From CADEFX01 sp963806735 (GTDB taxonomy: Bacteria; Pseudomonadota; Alphaproteobacteria; Rhizobiales; Hyphomicrobiaceae): a DNA stretch of 64,000 nucleotides. The stretch spans positions 186,001-250,000 of the forward strand of contig CAWEBE010000003.1 of NCBI GenBank assembly GCA_963806735.1, written 5' to 3'. The notes under the pieces are model-generated. The model saw only the letters and a program-made list of their open reading frames with translations, was not told where the DNA came from and did no database searches. The position numbers and the translations under genes were made by a program. Below, piece by piece: positions 52,964-61,941 of the stretch (its first letter is position 1; every line of letters begins with the position of its first letter).

Positions 52964-53718
52964 GTCTTGATGCAAAATCCGTAACGGTCCGTCTTGCCGC
53001 GCGGGTCATTCTCGATGCGGCGAGCTGCCGGGCGGAGAGAGGGCGCATCACAGCGATCATCGGTCCCAACGGTGCGGGCAAGTCCACCCTGTTGCGGGCC
53101 ATGGCCGGGCTGCTACCGCTCGAGCGTGGTGCTGTCGAGATCGATGGACGGGTGCTCAGCTCATTCGACCGCCGCGATCTGGCAAGGCAGATCGCCTATC
53201 TGCCGCAGGATCGCACAGTGCACTGGCCGCTCGCGGCGCGAGCAATCGTAGGTCTGGGCCGGCTGCCGTACGGTGGATCGAACAGCTCGGATCCTGCGAT
53301 AGACGCCTCTATGCGCGCCATGGATGTGTTGTCGCTCGCGGATCGGGCGATCTCGCAATTGTCCGGTGGCGAGCAGGCCCGTGTGCTCGTGGCGCGGGCG
53401 CTTGCCCAAGAAAGCGGCATCCTGATTGCCGACGAGCCCACCGCGGGCCTCGATCCAGCGCATGCGCTGGAGCTGTTCGCCATCTTCACGCATCTTGCGG
53501 CAGAAGGACGCGCCGTAGTGATTGCGCTGCACGACCTGACGCTGGCGGCCCGCTTCTGCCATCATGTGGTGTTGCTGGTGGCGGGCCGTGTTGTCGCGTC
53601 AGGTCCGGCGGCTGAAGTCCTCACGCCGGAGCCGTTGTCGGCAGCGTTCGGTGTGAGCATTGCCAGCGGAATGATAGAGGGCGTGCCGGTTATCCTGCCG
53701 GTTGCGCCAAGACGATAA
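52960..53718 (+). CDS. btuD: B12 ABC transporter ATP-binding protein, GTG start
   Basis: Encodes 252 residues from GTG at 52960, which overlaps the btuC stop by 4 bp. Walker A is IIGPNGAGKST, the signature is QLSGGEQARVLVAR, and Walker B is GILIADEPTAGLD. The H-loop His is in VIALHDLTLAARF. It powers cobalamin import. The frame is open to 52924, but coupling favours the GTG. Confidence 0.93.
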   Translation: MSLDAKSVTVRLAARVILDAASCRAERGRITAIIGPNGAGKSTLLRAMAGLLPLERGAVEIDGRVLSSFDRRDLARQIAYLPQDRTVHWPLAARAIVGLGRLPYGGSNSSDPAIDASMRAMDVLSLADRAISQLSGGEQARVLVARALAQESGILIADEPTAGLDPAHALELFAIFTHLAAEGRAVVIALHDLTLAARFCHHVVLLVAGRVVASGPAAEVLTPEPLSAAFGVSIASGMIEGVPVILPVAPRR

Positions 53719-53748
53719 CATCAGCTTGGCGGCAGGCGAGGGCGGTGC

Positions 53749-54843
53749 TTGTTCGGATTTCGCGGCAAGGGCGTGCGCATCAATCTCGCTCTGCAAGGCG
53801 GTGGGGCGCACGGCGCTTTCACATGGGGCGTCATCGATCGTTTGCTCGACGAGAGCAGCGTCGAGTTCGCGTGGATCAGCGCTACGAGTGCCGGGGCCGT
53901 CAACGCCGTGGCGTTGGCCAGCGGCCTTGCTGAAGGTGGCAAGGCGGGTGCGCGCGACAAGCTGCGCAGTGTCTGGGACGCAGTGCACGAGGCGGGGGTG
54001 CCCGATCTTTTGCGTCTGAACCCCTTCCTCTACGGCATGAGCCGTTCAGCGCCCATGGGTCAGGTCGCGAGCCTCTTCTCTCCTTACGAATTCAATCCGC
54101 TGGGCTTCGATCCGCTGCGCCGGCTACTCACCTCGCACATCGATTTCGACAGGTTGCGCGCGTTTGCCGGGATCGAGCTCCTGATCGCAGCCACCGAGGT
54201 GGCGACAGGGCGCGCACGCCTCTTTCGCAGGCGGGAGATGAGCGTCGAGGCAGTGCTCGCCTCTGCATGCCTGCCGACTGTTCATCATGCGGTGGAAATC
54301 GATGGCCGTGCCTACTGGGATGGTGGTTTCTCCGCCAATCCCGACATCGTGACGCTGGCGGCGGAAAGTCCGGTCGCGGACACCCTTATCGTGCAGATAA
54401 ACCCCATCACCAAGCCAGGGGTACCGAGGGGCGCGCGCGAGATCGCGTTCGATGTCAACCGCATTACCTTCAATCAGCCGCTGCTGCGCGATGTGGAGCT
54501 GATCGAAGCCGCGCGGGAGACTGAGAGCAGCCGCTTTCGGCGCCAGGGTAGACTGACGCGTTTGGCCCGCCACCGGTTTCACCTCATCGAGGCCGGCCGT
54601 TACACGGCCGCGCTGTCTCCGGAAACCAAGCTGCGGCCCGATCGCGAGCTGCTGACCTTCCTTTACAACGCCGGGCGCAGCGAGACGCACAAGTGGCTCG
54701 ACCGTAACCTCAAGGCAGTCGGCCACCGCGCCACCGTGGACCTCAAGTCCAAGTTTATGGCCTCAGGGACCTCCCAGAGATCGGTGGCCTCTGAAACCAC
54801 CGAGGCACTGCCCGTTGCAGCAGCTCACGGCACCAAGATCTGA
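53749..54843 (+). CDS. Patatin-like phospholipase, TTG start
   Basis: Encodes 364 residues from TTG at 53749 (GAGGG upstream). The oxyanion loop is INLALQGGGAHGAFTWGVID. The nucleophile motif is ISATSAGAVNA: Ser47 sits in Ala-x-Ser-x-Gly in place of the usual Gly-x-Ser-x-Gly. The catalytic Asp is in YWDGGFSANP (DGG). No signal is seen. It probably hydrolyses membrane lipids. It ends 19 bp inside the convergent alcohol dehydrogenase gene. Confidence 0.88.
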   Translation: MFGFRGKGVRINLALQGGGAHGAFTWGVIDRLLDESSVEFAWISATSAGAVNAVALASGLAEGGKAGARDKLRSVWDAVHEAGVPDLLRLNPFLYGMSRSAPMGQVASLFSPYEFNPLGFDPLRRLLTSHIDFDRLRAFAGIELLIAATEVATGRARLFRRREMSVEAVLASACLPTVHHAVEIDGRAYWDGGFSANPDIVTLAAESPVADTLIVQINPITKPGVPRGAREIAFDVNRITFNQPLLRDVELIEAARETESSRFRRQGRLTRLARHRFHLIEAGRYTAALSPETKLRPDRELLTFLYNAGRSETHKWLDRNLKAVGHRATVDLKSKFMASGTSQRSVASETTEALPVAAAHGTKI

Positions 54844-55949
54844 CGCACGGTTGCGCCATCGGCCAGCTTGTCGAAAGCCGCGTTGATGTCGCCGAAGCCG
54901 ATGCGCTCGCTCATCAGGCGGTCGACCGGCAGCAGCCCCTGCTGGTAGAGCGAGATGAAACGGGGGATGTCGCGCGCGGGCACGCAGCTTCCCACGTAGC
55001 TGCCTTTCACGGTGCGCTCCTCGGCAACCAGGTTGGCGCCAGGAAGCGCCATGGTGTGCGTTGGATGCGGCAGGGAGGCGGTCACCGTGGTGCCGCCGCG
55101 GCGTGTGATTTTGTAGGCGAGCTCCAGCGCCTTGACAGAGCTGGCCATCTCGAAGGCGAAATCGACGCCGCCCTGGGTCAGGTCCTTCACGTGCTCGACG
55201 CATTTGGGGTCTTTCGCGCTTACCGTATGTGTGGCGCCGAGCTGCTTCGCCAGCGCCAGCTTGTCGTCCAGCATGTCGATGGCGACGATCTGGCGGCAAC
55301 CGGACAGGCGTGCCGCCAGCATCGACATGAGGCCGACGCCGCCGAGGCCGACTACGGCCACGGTCGTGCCGGGTGAGACTTTCGCGGTATTGATGACCGC
55401 GCCCGCGCCCGTAATCACCGCGCAGCCGAACAGCGCCGCTTCCTCGAAGGGCAATGTGCGGTCGATCTTGACCACGGATTGGCGCGAGACCACGGCATAT
55501 TCGGCGAAGGCCGATACGCCGACGTGGTGCCAGACGCGCTCGCCGCCGCGCTTGAGCCGGGTTTCACCCGAGAGCAGCGTGCCGGCGCCGTTGGCCTTGA
55601 AGCCCGGCTCGCAGAGCGCCGGCCGCCCTTCCATGCACGGCAGGCAGTGGCCGCAGCTGGGCACGAAGACCAGGATGACGTGATCGCCGACGGCTAGATC
55701 GCGCACGCCAGGCCCGGTCTCCATCACCTCGCCAGCGGCCTCGTGGCCGAGCACCATCGGCATCTGCCTGGGCCGATCGCCGTTGATGGTGGATAGATCG
55801 GAATGGCACAGGCCGGCGGCGCGGATCTTGATCAAGATCTCGCCCTCGCCCGGCGGCTCGAGGTCTAGTTCCTCGATGGCCAGGGGCTGCGAGCCCGCAT
55901 AGGGTCGCGGTTTCTCCATCTGGCGGATGACGGCGGCGCGGGTCTTCAT
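54825..55949 (-). CDS. Zinc-dependent alcohol dehydrogenase
   Basis: Encodes 374 residues from the ATG at 55949; the frame is open to 56045. The catalytic zinc site is seen in GLCHSDLSTING and LGHEAAGEVME. The structural zinc motif is CGHCLPCMEGRPALC (four Cys). The NAD motif is VAVVGLGGVGLMSMLAA. It belongs to the medium-chain, class III-like branch; it may act on a primary alcohol or on a thiol adduct. Regulation is unknown. Confidence 0.9.
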   Translation of the reverse strand: MKTRAAVIRQMEKPRPYAGSQPLAIEELDLEPPGEGEILIKIRAAGLCHSDLSTINGDRPRQMPMVLGHEAAGEVMETGPGVRDLAVGDHVILVFVPSCGHCLPCMEGRPALCEPGFKANGAGTLLSGETRLKRGGERVWHHVGVSAFAEYAVVSRQSVVKIDRTLPFEEAALFGCAVITGAGAVINTAKVSPGTTVAVVGLGGVGLMSMLAARLSGCRQIVAIDMLDDKLALAKQLGATHTVSAKDPKCVEHVKDLTQGGVDFAFEMASSVKALELAYKITRRGGTTVTASLPHPTHTMALPGANLVAEERTVKGSYVGSCVPARDIPRFISLYQQGLLPVDRLMSERIGFGDINAAFDKLADGATVRQILVP

Positions 55950-56051
55950 GGGGTGGCCCTCGGCTGCGTTCGGCTGTTGTTGCGCGAAGTTAGTCGCAGA
56001 GGAGGTCGGACCGCAATGTTGCGCCGGCCAGCGCGTCGTGGACACAAAAGG

Positions 56052-56085
56052 AACGGGCCCGGAGAGTTCCTCTCGCGGGCCCGTT
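56052..56085 (-). terminator. Terminator of the small repeat-protein gene
   Basis: AACGGGCCCG (56052-56061) pairs perfectly with CGGGCCCGTT (56076-56085). On the minus strand a CCTTTTGTG T-run follows. It lies 24 bp after the stop of the gene at 56109-56378 and fits its direction. Confidence 0.82.
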
Positions 56086-56108
56086 ACGACAGACAGATCA
56101 TGTGCGCG

Positions 56109-56378
56109 TTATGGCGCCTGGTTCTCCAGCGTGCCGAACACGCCGTCCGAACGCGGAGCTGTCTTCTGCAGGTCGCTGAACACGCTCGAGCGCGGGGCCG
56201 TGTCGTTGATCTGGTCGAACAGGCCCGAGCGCGGCGCTGTGGCGTTGATGTCGTCGAAGATGCTGGCGCGGGGGGCCGTGGCGTTCAGATCAGAGAACAC
56301 CTTCGACACGTCGGCGGCCTGGGCAGAGCCCGCAAACAGCGACACGGCGAGGATCGAAGCTGAGATCAGGGTCTTCAT
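56109..56378 (-). CDS. Small secreted protein with NATAPR repeats
   Basis: Encodes 89 residues from the ATG at 56378 (GGAGAAG upstream). A signal peptide (MKTLISASILAVSLFAGSAQ, cut at AQA-A) is followed by five copies of a 13-residue unit of the form xFxDxNxTAPRSx: FSDLNATAPRAS, FDDINATAPRSG, FDQINDTAPRSS, FSDLQKTAPRSDG and the shorter VFGTLENQAP. No named family is recognised. The mature protein is almost only this repeat. It has its own terminator and a 295-bp upstream region with no other gene. Confidence 0.8.
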   Translation of the reverse strand: MKTLISASILAVSLFAGSAQAADVSKVFSDLNATAPRASIFDDINATAPRSGLFDQINDTAPRSSVFSDLQKTAPRSDGVFGTLENQAP

Positions 56379-56673
56379 GGTACTTCTCCGTTGCAAGATC
56401 GGGTTTTGGGTTGGAACGCTTACTCGAATGACTGGCGAGCGACCGTCGCTCACGAGCCCTGATATGGGTCGGCATGAAGGATCGGAAAGGTCAGCTCACG
56501 GACGCGTGATGAACGTTGATCAGAAGGTTCCCTTGCGTGAACGGGATGTGAAGACTGGCCGCTCGCTGGCGACCAGGGGATCGGCTGGAACGACCGACCT
56601 TCCAGTTCGATTCCCGTAGCTTCGGGGACGTTGCCGCCCGGCATGCCCGACGTGAGTGCAGCCGGCTGGGCTA

Positions 56674-58953
56674 CTAGCGGACGGTCTTGACGCCCAGCTT
56701 CAGGTCGTCGGCAAGGCGCAGCGCATTGGTCTCGCCCAGTCGTGCCCGGTAGACCTGGATGTTGGACAGCACCTTCTTGACGTACTCGCGCGTCTCTTCG
56801 AAGGGGATGGTCTCGATCCAGTCGATCGGATCGGTGTTGGGATCGCGTGGATCGCCAAATGCCCGGATCCACTCCCGAGCGCGCCCGGGCCCGGCGTTGT
56901 ACCCGGCCAGGGTCAGCACATAGTTGCCCGAGAACTCGGCCATGCGGTCACCGATGTAGGCCGACGCGATCATGGCGTTGTAGCTGTTGTCCGTCAGCAG
57001 CTTGGGGATGTCGCACTTGACCTTGTAGTCGCGGCAGACGTGGCGGGCCGTGATCGGCATGACCTGTAGCAGTCCGCGCGCGCCGGCAGTCGAGACGATG
57101 GCCGAGTTGAACTCGCTCTCTTGCCGCGCGATCCCCAGCAACATCGCTTTCTCGGGAGACTCGCGAAGGGCCTTATAGGCCGGCAAAGCATGAACAGGAT
57201 AGGCGTAGCTGACAAGGTTCATGCCACGCGCAATTGCGGTCTTGCCGATGCGCACGGACATCTGCGTATCGCCGATGCGCAATGCCAGGTGCGCCAGAAG
57301 CGCGAGCTCGCCTTCGGTCTTCAAGCTGTAGCGGAGCTGTCCGAGCAGCGCACGTGTGATACTGCTGTCCAGATCCAGCTTGTCCGCGATGACTGCGCCT
57401 TTCACCGCATCGAGCGCGTTGAAGCGTGCGATTTCATCCGTGCTCGGCAATGTGGGGAGGGATGCCGTCAACTCCGGCGCATTTGCGGCCAGCTTGTGGC
57501 GCGCGAGCTGTCCGTGGAAGGTATCGAACAGCCTCGCCGCGGCCGCGTAGTGCTTGTCGGCATCGGCTCGGCGATCTTGGGCTTCCAGCGCCCGTCCCAG
57601 CCAATAGTCGGCGCGCGCGAGCGTCAGCGGACCGTCCGCCGCCTTGCGCGAGACCTCGAAATGGGACACCGCCGCCTTGGCGTCGCCGAGGCGCCGCAAG
57701 GCAAGCCAGCCGGCCATGAAGCTGGCGTCCTTCAGCGGGTTGACGGTCAGCGGTCCCGGATCGCGCACGACGGCATAGGCAATGTCGGGCTTGCCGCTAC
57801 GCAGCGCGGCATAGGCCGCCGGGCGGCGTTCCATCCACCAGTCGTCCGGGCTGATCACCTTGTCGGGGTCGGTCGGGGTGCTCTGCAGGATCTTCCAGAC
57901 CTCGTCCATCTTGCCGAGGCCGCGCAGGTGCTGCACCCGCTGGTAGGCTAGTCCCCAGTCGAGGGTGTTTTCGTCTTCCGCAGGCAAGGCTGCGAGCAGC
58001 TTGGCCGCAGCTTTGGACTGCAGAAATACGGCCAGCCGCGCCTCGGCTTTCTTCCGCTCGTCCGCAGACAACAGCGGAATGACGCGTCTGGCGATGGTTG
58101 CACGCTCACTGCGCTCGGCGGAAAAGCGCACGCTGTCCACTAGGATGCGGTCCAGCCGGCGCTTGTGATCAGCCTCGCTCAGAACATGCTTGAAGCGCTC
58201 CAGAAAGCCCGTCTCGAGCGTCGCCGCCAGCTCGTGCTCGCGCCAGACCGTCGCCGCCAGGGCCTTGGCGCGGGCCTCGTCCTTCTCGGCGAGATAAGCC
58301 GAGGCCAGGGCCGCGAGACCGGCGCCGGTTTGAGGCTCTCCGCCGCCGAAGAAGGCCCTGATCTTCTGCGAGCTGCCGCCGATGGCGAGAAGCTGCTCCT
58401 CGGCGCGGCGGCGCATGAGTTGACGGTCCGGCCAGTCGGGGTTTGAGTCGCTGAAGGCCATGAAGTCCGCGGGCTCGCCGAAGCCGTTGCGCAGCGCGTA
58501 CCATTCAACCAGCTTGCGGGCCGCGGGATCTCCCATTTGCGCACGCAGCGCGCGTGCCTTGGTGGGATCGCCGGCGCCGACAGCCCTCAGCGCCTCGCGC
58601 AGGCGTTGGGCGTCCTCCTGGCTGAGCGCCGTGCCCAGAACCGGAGCGATGGCGGTATCCAATTGGCGATTGTGTTGGGCCTCTGGTGTCAGAGGCTTGG
58701 CCTCGGTCTCCTGTGCTGGCGCTCTCGCGGCTTCTGCGTCGTCAGTCTTTAGTGACGCGGCGGCAGTGTTGCCGGAGGCCGCGGCCGTCTCGATCTTAGC
58801 GGCGTCACGCCGCGGGTTGGGCATCGGCAGCGGCGGCGTGCGTTGAGACGTGCGAGCCGGCACCGGGATTTTGGCTCCGGGCGCTCCTATAGCCGGTGCA
58901 TTGGCGCCGGCAACGATCAGCCAAATCAGCACGGCTGTGACGAGGTGAGTCAT
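56674..58953 (-). CDS. Soluble lytic murein transglycosylase (Slt-type)
   Basis: Encodes 759 residues from the ATG at 58953 with a signal peptide (HLVTAVLIWLIVAGANAPAI). A long alpha-helical superhelix (about 130-590) precedes the C-terminal SLT domain, with catalytic Glu in RQESEFNSAIVSTAGARGLL, then VMPITARHVC and ASAYIGDRMAEFSGNYVL. It cleaves peptidoglycan to 1,6-anhydromuropeptides. It diverges from dapA, with about 250 bp between the starts. Confidence 0.92.
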   Translation of the reverse strand: MTHLVTAVLIWLIVAGANAPAIGAPGAKIPVPARTSQRTPPLPMPNPRRDAAKIETAAASGNTAAASLKTDDAEAARAPAQETEAKPLTPEAQHNRQLDTAIAPVLGTALSQEDAQRLREALRAVGAGDPTKARALRAQMGDPAARKLVEWYALRNGFGEPADFMAFSDSNPDWPDRQLMRRRAEEQLLAIGGSSQKIRAFFGGGEPQTGAGLAALASAYLAEKDEARAKALAATVWREHELAATLETGFLERFKHVLSEADHKRRLDRILVDSVRFSAERSERATIARRVIPLLSADERKKAEARLAVFLQSKAAAKLLAALPAEDENTLDWGLAYQRVQHLRGLGKMDEVWKILQSTPTDPDKVISPDDWWMERRPAAYAALRSGKPDIAYAVVRDPGPLTVNPLKDASFMAGWLALRRLGDAKAAVSHFEVSRKAADGPLTLARADYWLGRALEAQDRRADADKHYAAAARLFDTFHGQLARHKLAANAPELTASLPTLPSTDEIARFNALDAVKGAVIADKLDLDSSITRALLGQLRYSLKTEGELALLAHLALRIGDTQMSVRIGKTAIARGMNLVSYAYPVHALPAYKALRESPEKAMLLGIARQESEFNSAIVSTAGARGLLQVMPITARHVCRDYKVKCDIPKLLTDNSYNAMIASAYIGDRMAEFSGNYVLTLAGYNAGPGRAREWIRAFGDPRDPNTDPIDWIETIPFEETREYVKKVLSNIQVYRARLGETNALRLADDLKLGVKTVR

Positions 58954-59199
58954 CTCGCGATCCACCGAATCCGAATGCTGGAAGTGCCCCCTGTTGCGCA
59001 CCCACACCGGTGTTGCCTCGTCCCGGTGTACAGGCCGTCCGCTAATCTTGCGGGCGGGACCACGAAGGCATAAGGTGCGCGCATTATTAAGGCGCTTTGC
59101 CGTCAGCGCCTACAATGCTTGTGCAAGGCTAGCAAGCGAAGCGACGGCATTCAAGGCGGGCTGGGATCCTCCAGCCGCCGCGATGCGGAGGCACGACCC

Positions 59200-60093
59200 A
59201 TGTTCAAGGGCTCGTTCACGGCGCTCATCACGCCGTTCAAGAACGGCAAGATCGACGACGAGGCTTTCACGCGCCTCGTCGAGTGGCAGATCGAGGAGGG
59301 GACGCACGGCCTCGTGCCGGTCGGCACGACCGGCGAATGCCCGACCCTCAGCCATGAGGAGCACAAACACGTCGTCGAGCTGTGCGTCAAGACGGCGAAG
59401 AAGCGCGTGCCCGTAATCGCCGGCGCCGGCTCCAATTCGACGGCTGAGGCCATCGACTTCACGAAGCACGCGAAGAAGGCCGGCGCGGACGCGGTGCTGC
59501 ATGTCACCGGTTATTACAACAAGCCGACGCAGGAAGGGCTCTACCAGCACTTCAAGGCAGTCAGCGATGCGGTCGACATCCCGATCTTCCTCTACAACGT
59601 GCCGCCGCGCACGATCATCGACATCTCCGTCGCCACCATGGGGCGTTGCGCCAAGTTGAAGAACGTCATCGGCGTCAAGGACGCGACCGCCAACGTCTCA
59701 CGCGTGACGCTGCAGCGAATTGCCTGCGGCAGAGAGTTCGTCCAGCTTTCCGGCGAGGACGGCACCGCGCTCGGCTTCAACGTGCATGGCGGTGTCGGCT
59801 GCATCTCCGTCACGTCCAACGTTGCGCCGCGGCTGTGCTCGGAGTTCCAGAGCGCGTGCCTCAAGGAGGACTGGAAGAAAGCGCGGGAGATTCAGGATCG
59901 GCTCATGCCGCTGCACGACGCGCTGTTCTGCGAGACTTCACCGGGCCCGGTGAAGTATGCGGCCTCGCGGCTCGGCCTGTGCTCGGCTGAAACACGCCTG
60001 CCGCTGGTGCCGATCACCGAAGAGTCCAAAAAGAAGGTCGATGCCGCGCTGGTGGCGGTTGGACTGTCCAATCTCGCCAAGGCGGCGGAATAG
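59200..60093 (+). CDS. dapA: 4-hydroxy-tetrahydrodipicolinate synthase
   Basis: Encodes 297 residues from the ATG at 59200. The N-terminal GSFTALITPFKNGKIDD, VPVGTTGECPTLS, Tyr132 in IPIFLYNVPPRT and the Schiff-base Lys160 in IGVKDATAN are all present. It condenses pyruvate and aspartate semialdehyde in lysine and diaminopimelate synthesis. smpB follows 16 bp later; dapA-smpB is a common pair in Alphaproteobacteria. Confidence 0.96.
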   Translation: MFKGSFTALITPFKNGKIDDEAFTRLVEWQIEEGTHGLVPVGTTGECPTLSHEEHKHVVELCVKTAKKRVPVIAGAGSNSTAEAIDFTKHAKKAGADAVLHVTGYYNKPTQEGLYQHFKAVSDAVDIPIFLYNVPPRTIIDISVATMGRCAKLKNVIGVKDATANVSRVTLQRIACGREFVQLSGEDGTALGFNVHGGVGCISVTSNVAPRLCSEFQSACLKEDWKKAREIQDRLMPLHDALFCETSPGPVKYAASRLGLCSAETRLPLVPITEESKKKVDAALVAVGLSNLAKAAE

Positions 60094-60109
60094 CGCTCGA
60101 GGCTGAGCC

Positions 60110-60586
60110 ATGGCGGCCAAGAAGGACGATGGCCGCCGGCTCGTCGCCGAGAACCGAAAGGCGCGCTTCGAATACATGATCGGTGAGACCTACGAGGCCG
60201 GCATCCAGCTTGCCGGCACGGAGGTCAAGTCGCTGCGTCAGGGCCAGGCCAACATCGCGGAGAGCTACGCGTCGGCCGAGGGCAATGGCGTGTTCCTGAT
60301 CAACGCCTATATCCCCGAATACAAACAGGCGAGCCAGTTCTTCCAACACGAGCCGCGGCGTCCGCGACGCCTGCTGCTGAAGAGGCGCGAGATCCACAAG
60401 CTGCGCATTGCTGTCGAGCGCCAAGGCATGACCATGGTGGCGCTCGAGCTGTATTTCAACGATCGAGGCCGCGCAAAGGTCAAGCTGGCGCTGGCGCAAG
60501 GCAAGAAGCTGCACGACCGGCGCGAGGCCACCAAGAAGCGTGACTGGGAGCGGCAGAAGGCGCGGCTCATGCGCGAGAAGGGTTGA
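60110..60586 (+). CDS. smpB: SsrA-binding protein SmpB
   Basis: Encodes 158 residues. Motifs are RKARFEYMIGETYEAGIQL, GTEVKSLRQGQANIAESYA, INAYIPEYKQASQF and the basic tail KLHDRREATKKRDWERQKAR. It binds tmRNA and rescues stalled ribosomes. The tmRNA gene is not in the window. Confidence 0.97.
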   Translation: MAAKKDDGRRLVAENRKARFEYMIGETYEAGIQLAGTEVKSLRQGQANIAESYASAEGNGVFLINAYIPEYKQASQFFQHEPRRPRRLLLKRREIHKLRIAVERQGMTMVALELYFNDRGRAKVKLALAQGKKLHDRREATKKRDWERQKARLMREKG

Positions 60587-60593
60587 GCCGCGC

Positions 60594-61340
60594 ATGAGTG
60601 TCAGTCGTGCGGAGCTCCTGGCGATCGAGGAAGCCGCCGTGCGCGGCTGGCCTGCCCTGCAGAGCGCGGTGATCGACGGCTGGATTTGGCGCCATACCTC
60701 GGGCGGCTCGGTGCGCGCCAATACGATGGCCGCGCTCGCATTCACAGGATCGGATGTCGAGGCCGCGATCACGGAGGCCGAGCGGCGCTATCGTGCTGCC
60801 GGCGCTCCGCCACGTTTCACTATCTCGGAAGTCAGCGCGCCGGCCGATCTCGACGAGCGCCTCGCCGCGCGCGGCTATATCCGCGGCGACGATCACGTAA
60901 CGATGGCAAAGCGCGTGGGCGACGGTGCGATGCCGGCGGATGTTGTCGAGGTGGGTGCAGCACCCGGACCGGAGTGGATGGAGGTCTATCTCTCCGGCCT
61001 CAGCCCAGATCGGCGGGGCATTGCGCCGAGCATACTCGCAGGCCTGCCCGAGCCGCGCATGTACTTCGCGCGCTACCGGGATGGGAAGGTCGCCAGCAGC
61101 GGTCTGTCCATCGCCGATGGCAGTCTCGCATCCGTGCAGTGCATGGCTACATTGGCGGAGCATCAGCGTCAGGGCTGTGCGCAGAGCGTGTTGGCGGCAA
61201 TCGAGTGCTGGGCTGCGGGTCAGGCCTGCTCTCTGCTTTATTTGCAGACCGGAGCCGACAATACTGCCGCCCAGGCACTGTATCGGCGTTGCGGATTTTT
61301 CCTGGCGGGGCGTTATCATACCCGCGTGCTCGCGCGCTGA
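60594..61340 (+). CDS. GNAT family N-acetyltransferase
   Basis: Encodes 248 residues from the ATG at 60594. The C-terminal GNAT domain has the acetyl-CoA site ATLAEHQRQGCAQSVLAAIE and LQTGADNTAAQALYRRCGF. The N-terminal half (EEAAVRGWPALQSAVIDGWI) is as in other two-domain GNATs of Hyphomicrobiales. The substrate is unknown. It starts 7 bp after smpB, with the peroxiredoxin pair 13 bp after it. Confidence 0.88.
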   Translation: MSVSRAELLAIEEAAVRGWPALQSAVIDGWIWRHTSGGSVRANTMAALAFTGSDVEAAITEAERRYRAAGAPPRFTISEVSAPADLDERLAARGYIRGDDHVTMAKRVGDGAMPADVVEVGAAPGPEWMEVYLSGLSPDRRGIAPSILAGLPEPRMYFARYRDGKVASSGLSIADGSLASVQCMATLAEHQRQGCAQSVLAAIECWAAGQACSLLYLQTGADNTAAQALYRRCGFFLAGRYHTRVLAR

Positions 61341-61353
61341 GGGGAGGATATCC

Positions 61354-61941
61354 ATGCCGACCACCGCACAACCCAATCTGCTCGAGGTGGACTGGTCCAA
61401 GATTCCTGCACCGCAGGACGATGGCGCCGCACGTCATCTCGTGGGCTCTCAGGTGCCGGATCTGGCGCTGCTCGTAACCGACGGCACGAGCGTGTCGCTC
61501 GGTAGGCTCGCCGGCCGCACCGTGGTTTTCGCCTATCCGCGCACCGGCCGGCCGGGACAAATCTCACTCGTCGACAACTGGGATATGATTCCCGGCGCGC
61601 GCGGCTGCACACCGCAATCCTGCGCCTTCCGCGATCATCATGCTGAGCTTCTGACGGCCGGAACCGCGCGTGTCCTTGGACTGTCGACCCAGGACACAAC
61701 CTACCAGCGAGAGGCCGTGGAGCGGCTGCACCTGCCGTTTCCGATTCTGTCCGATGAGCAACTGGCGCTCACCCGTGCGCTGCGGCTTCCGACCATGGAG
61801 GTGGCGGGCCAGATCCTGTTGAAGCGGTTTGCTCTCGTTCTCGACGACGGCCGCATCACCACGGTGTTCTATCCCGTGTTTCCGCCTGATCGGAACGCCG
61901 CCGATGTGCTGGCGTGGCTGCAGGCCAACCCGAAACGATGA
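61354..61941 (+). CDS. Peroxiredoxin, CxxxxC type
   Basis: Encodes 195 residues from the ATG at 61354 (GGGAGGAT upstream). It matches the AhpC/TSA (BCP/PrxQ) fold, with Cys85 and Cys90 in ARGCTPQSCAFRDH as the peroxidatic and resolving cysteines. It has a 13-residue insert (TGRPGQISLVDNWD) compared with BCP's short loop. It should reduce peroxides with thioredoxin. Its stop overlaps the start of the following paralogue (ATGA). Confidence 0.9.
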   Translation: MPTTAQPNLLEVDWSKIPAPQDDGAARHLVGSQVPDLALLVTDGTSVSLGRLAGRTVVFAYPRTGRPGQISLVDNWDMIPGARGCTPQSCAFRDHHAELLTAGTARVLGLSTQDTTYQREAVERLHLPFPILSDEQLALTRALRLPTMEVAGQILLKRFALVLDDGRITTVFYPVFPPDRNAADVLAWLQANPKR

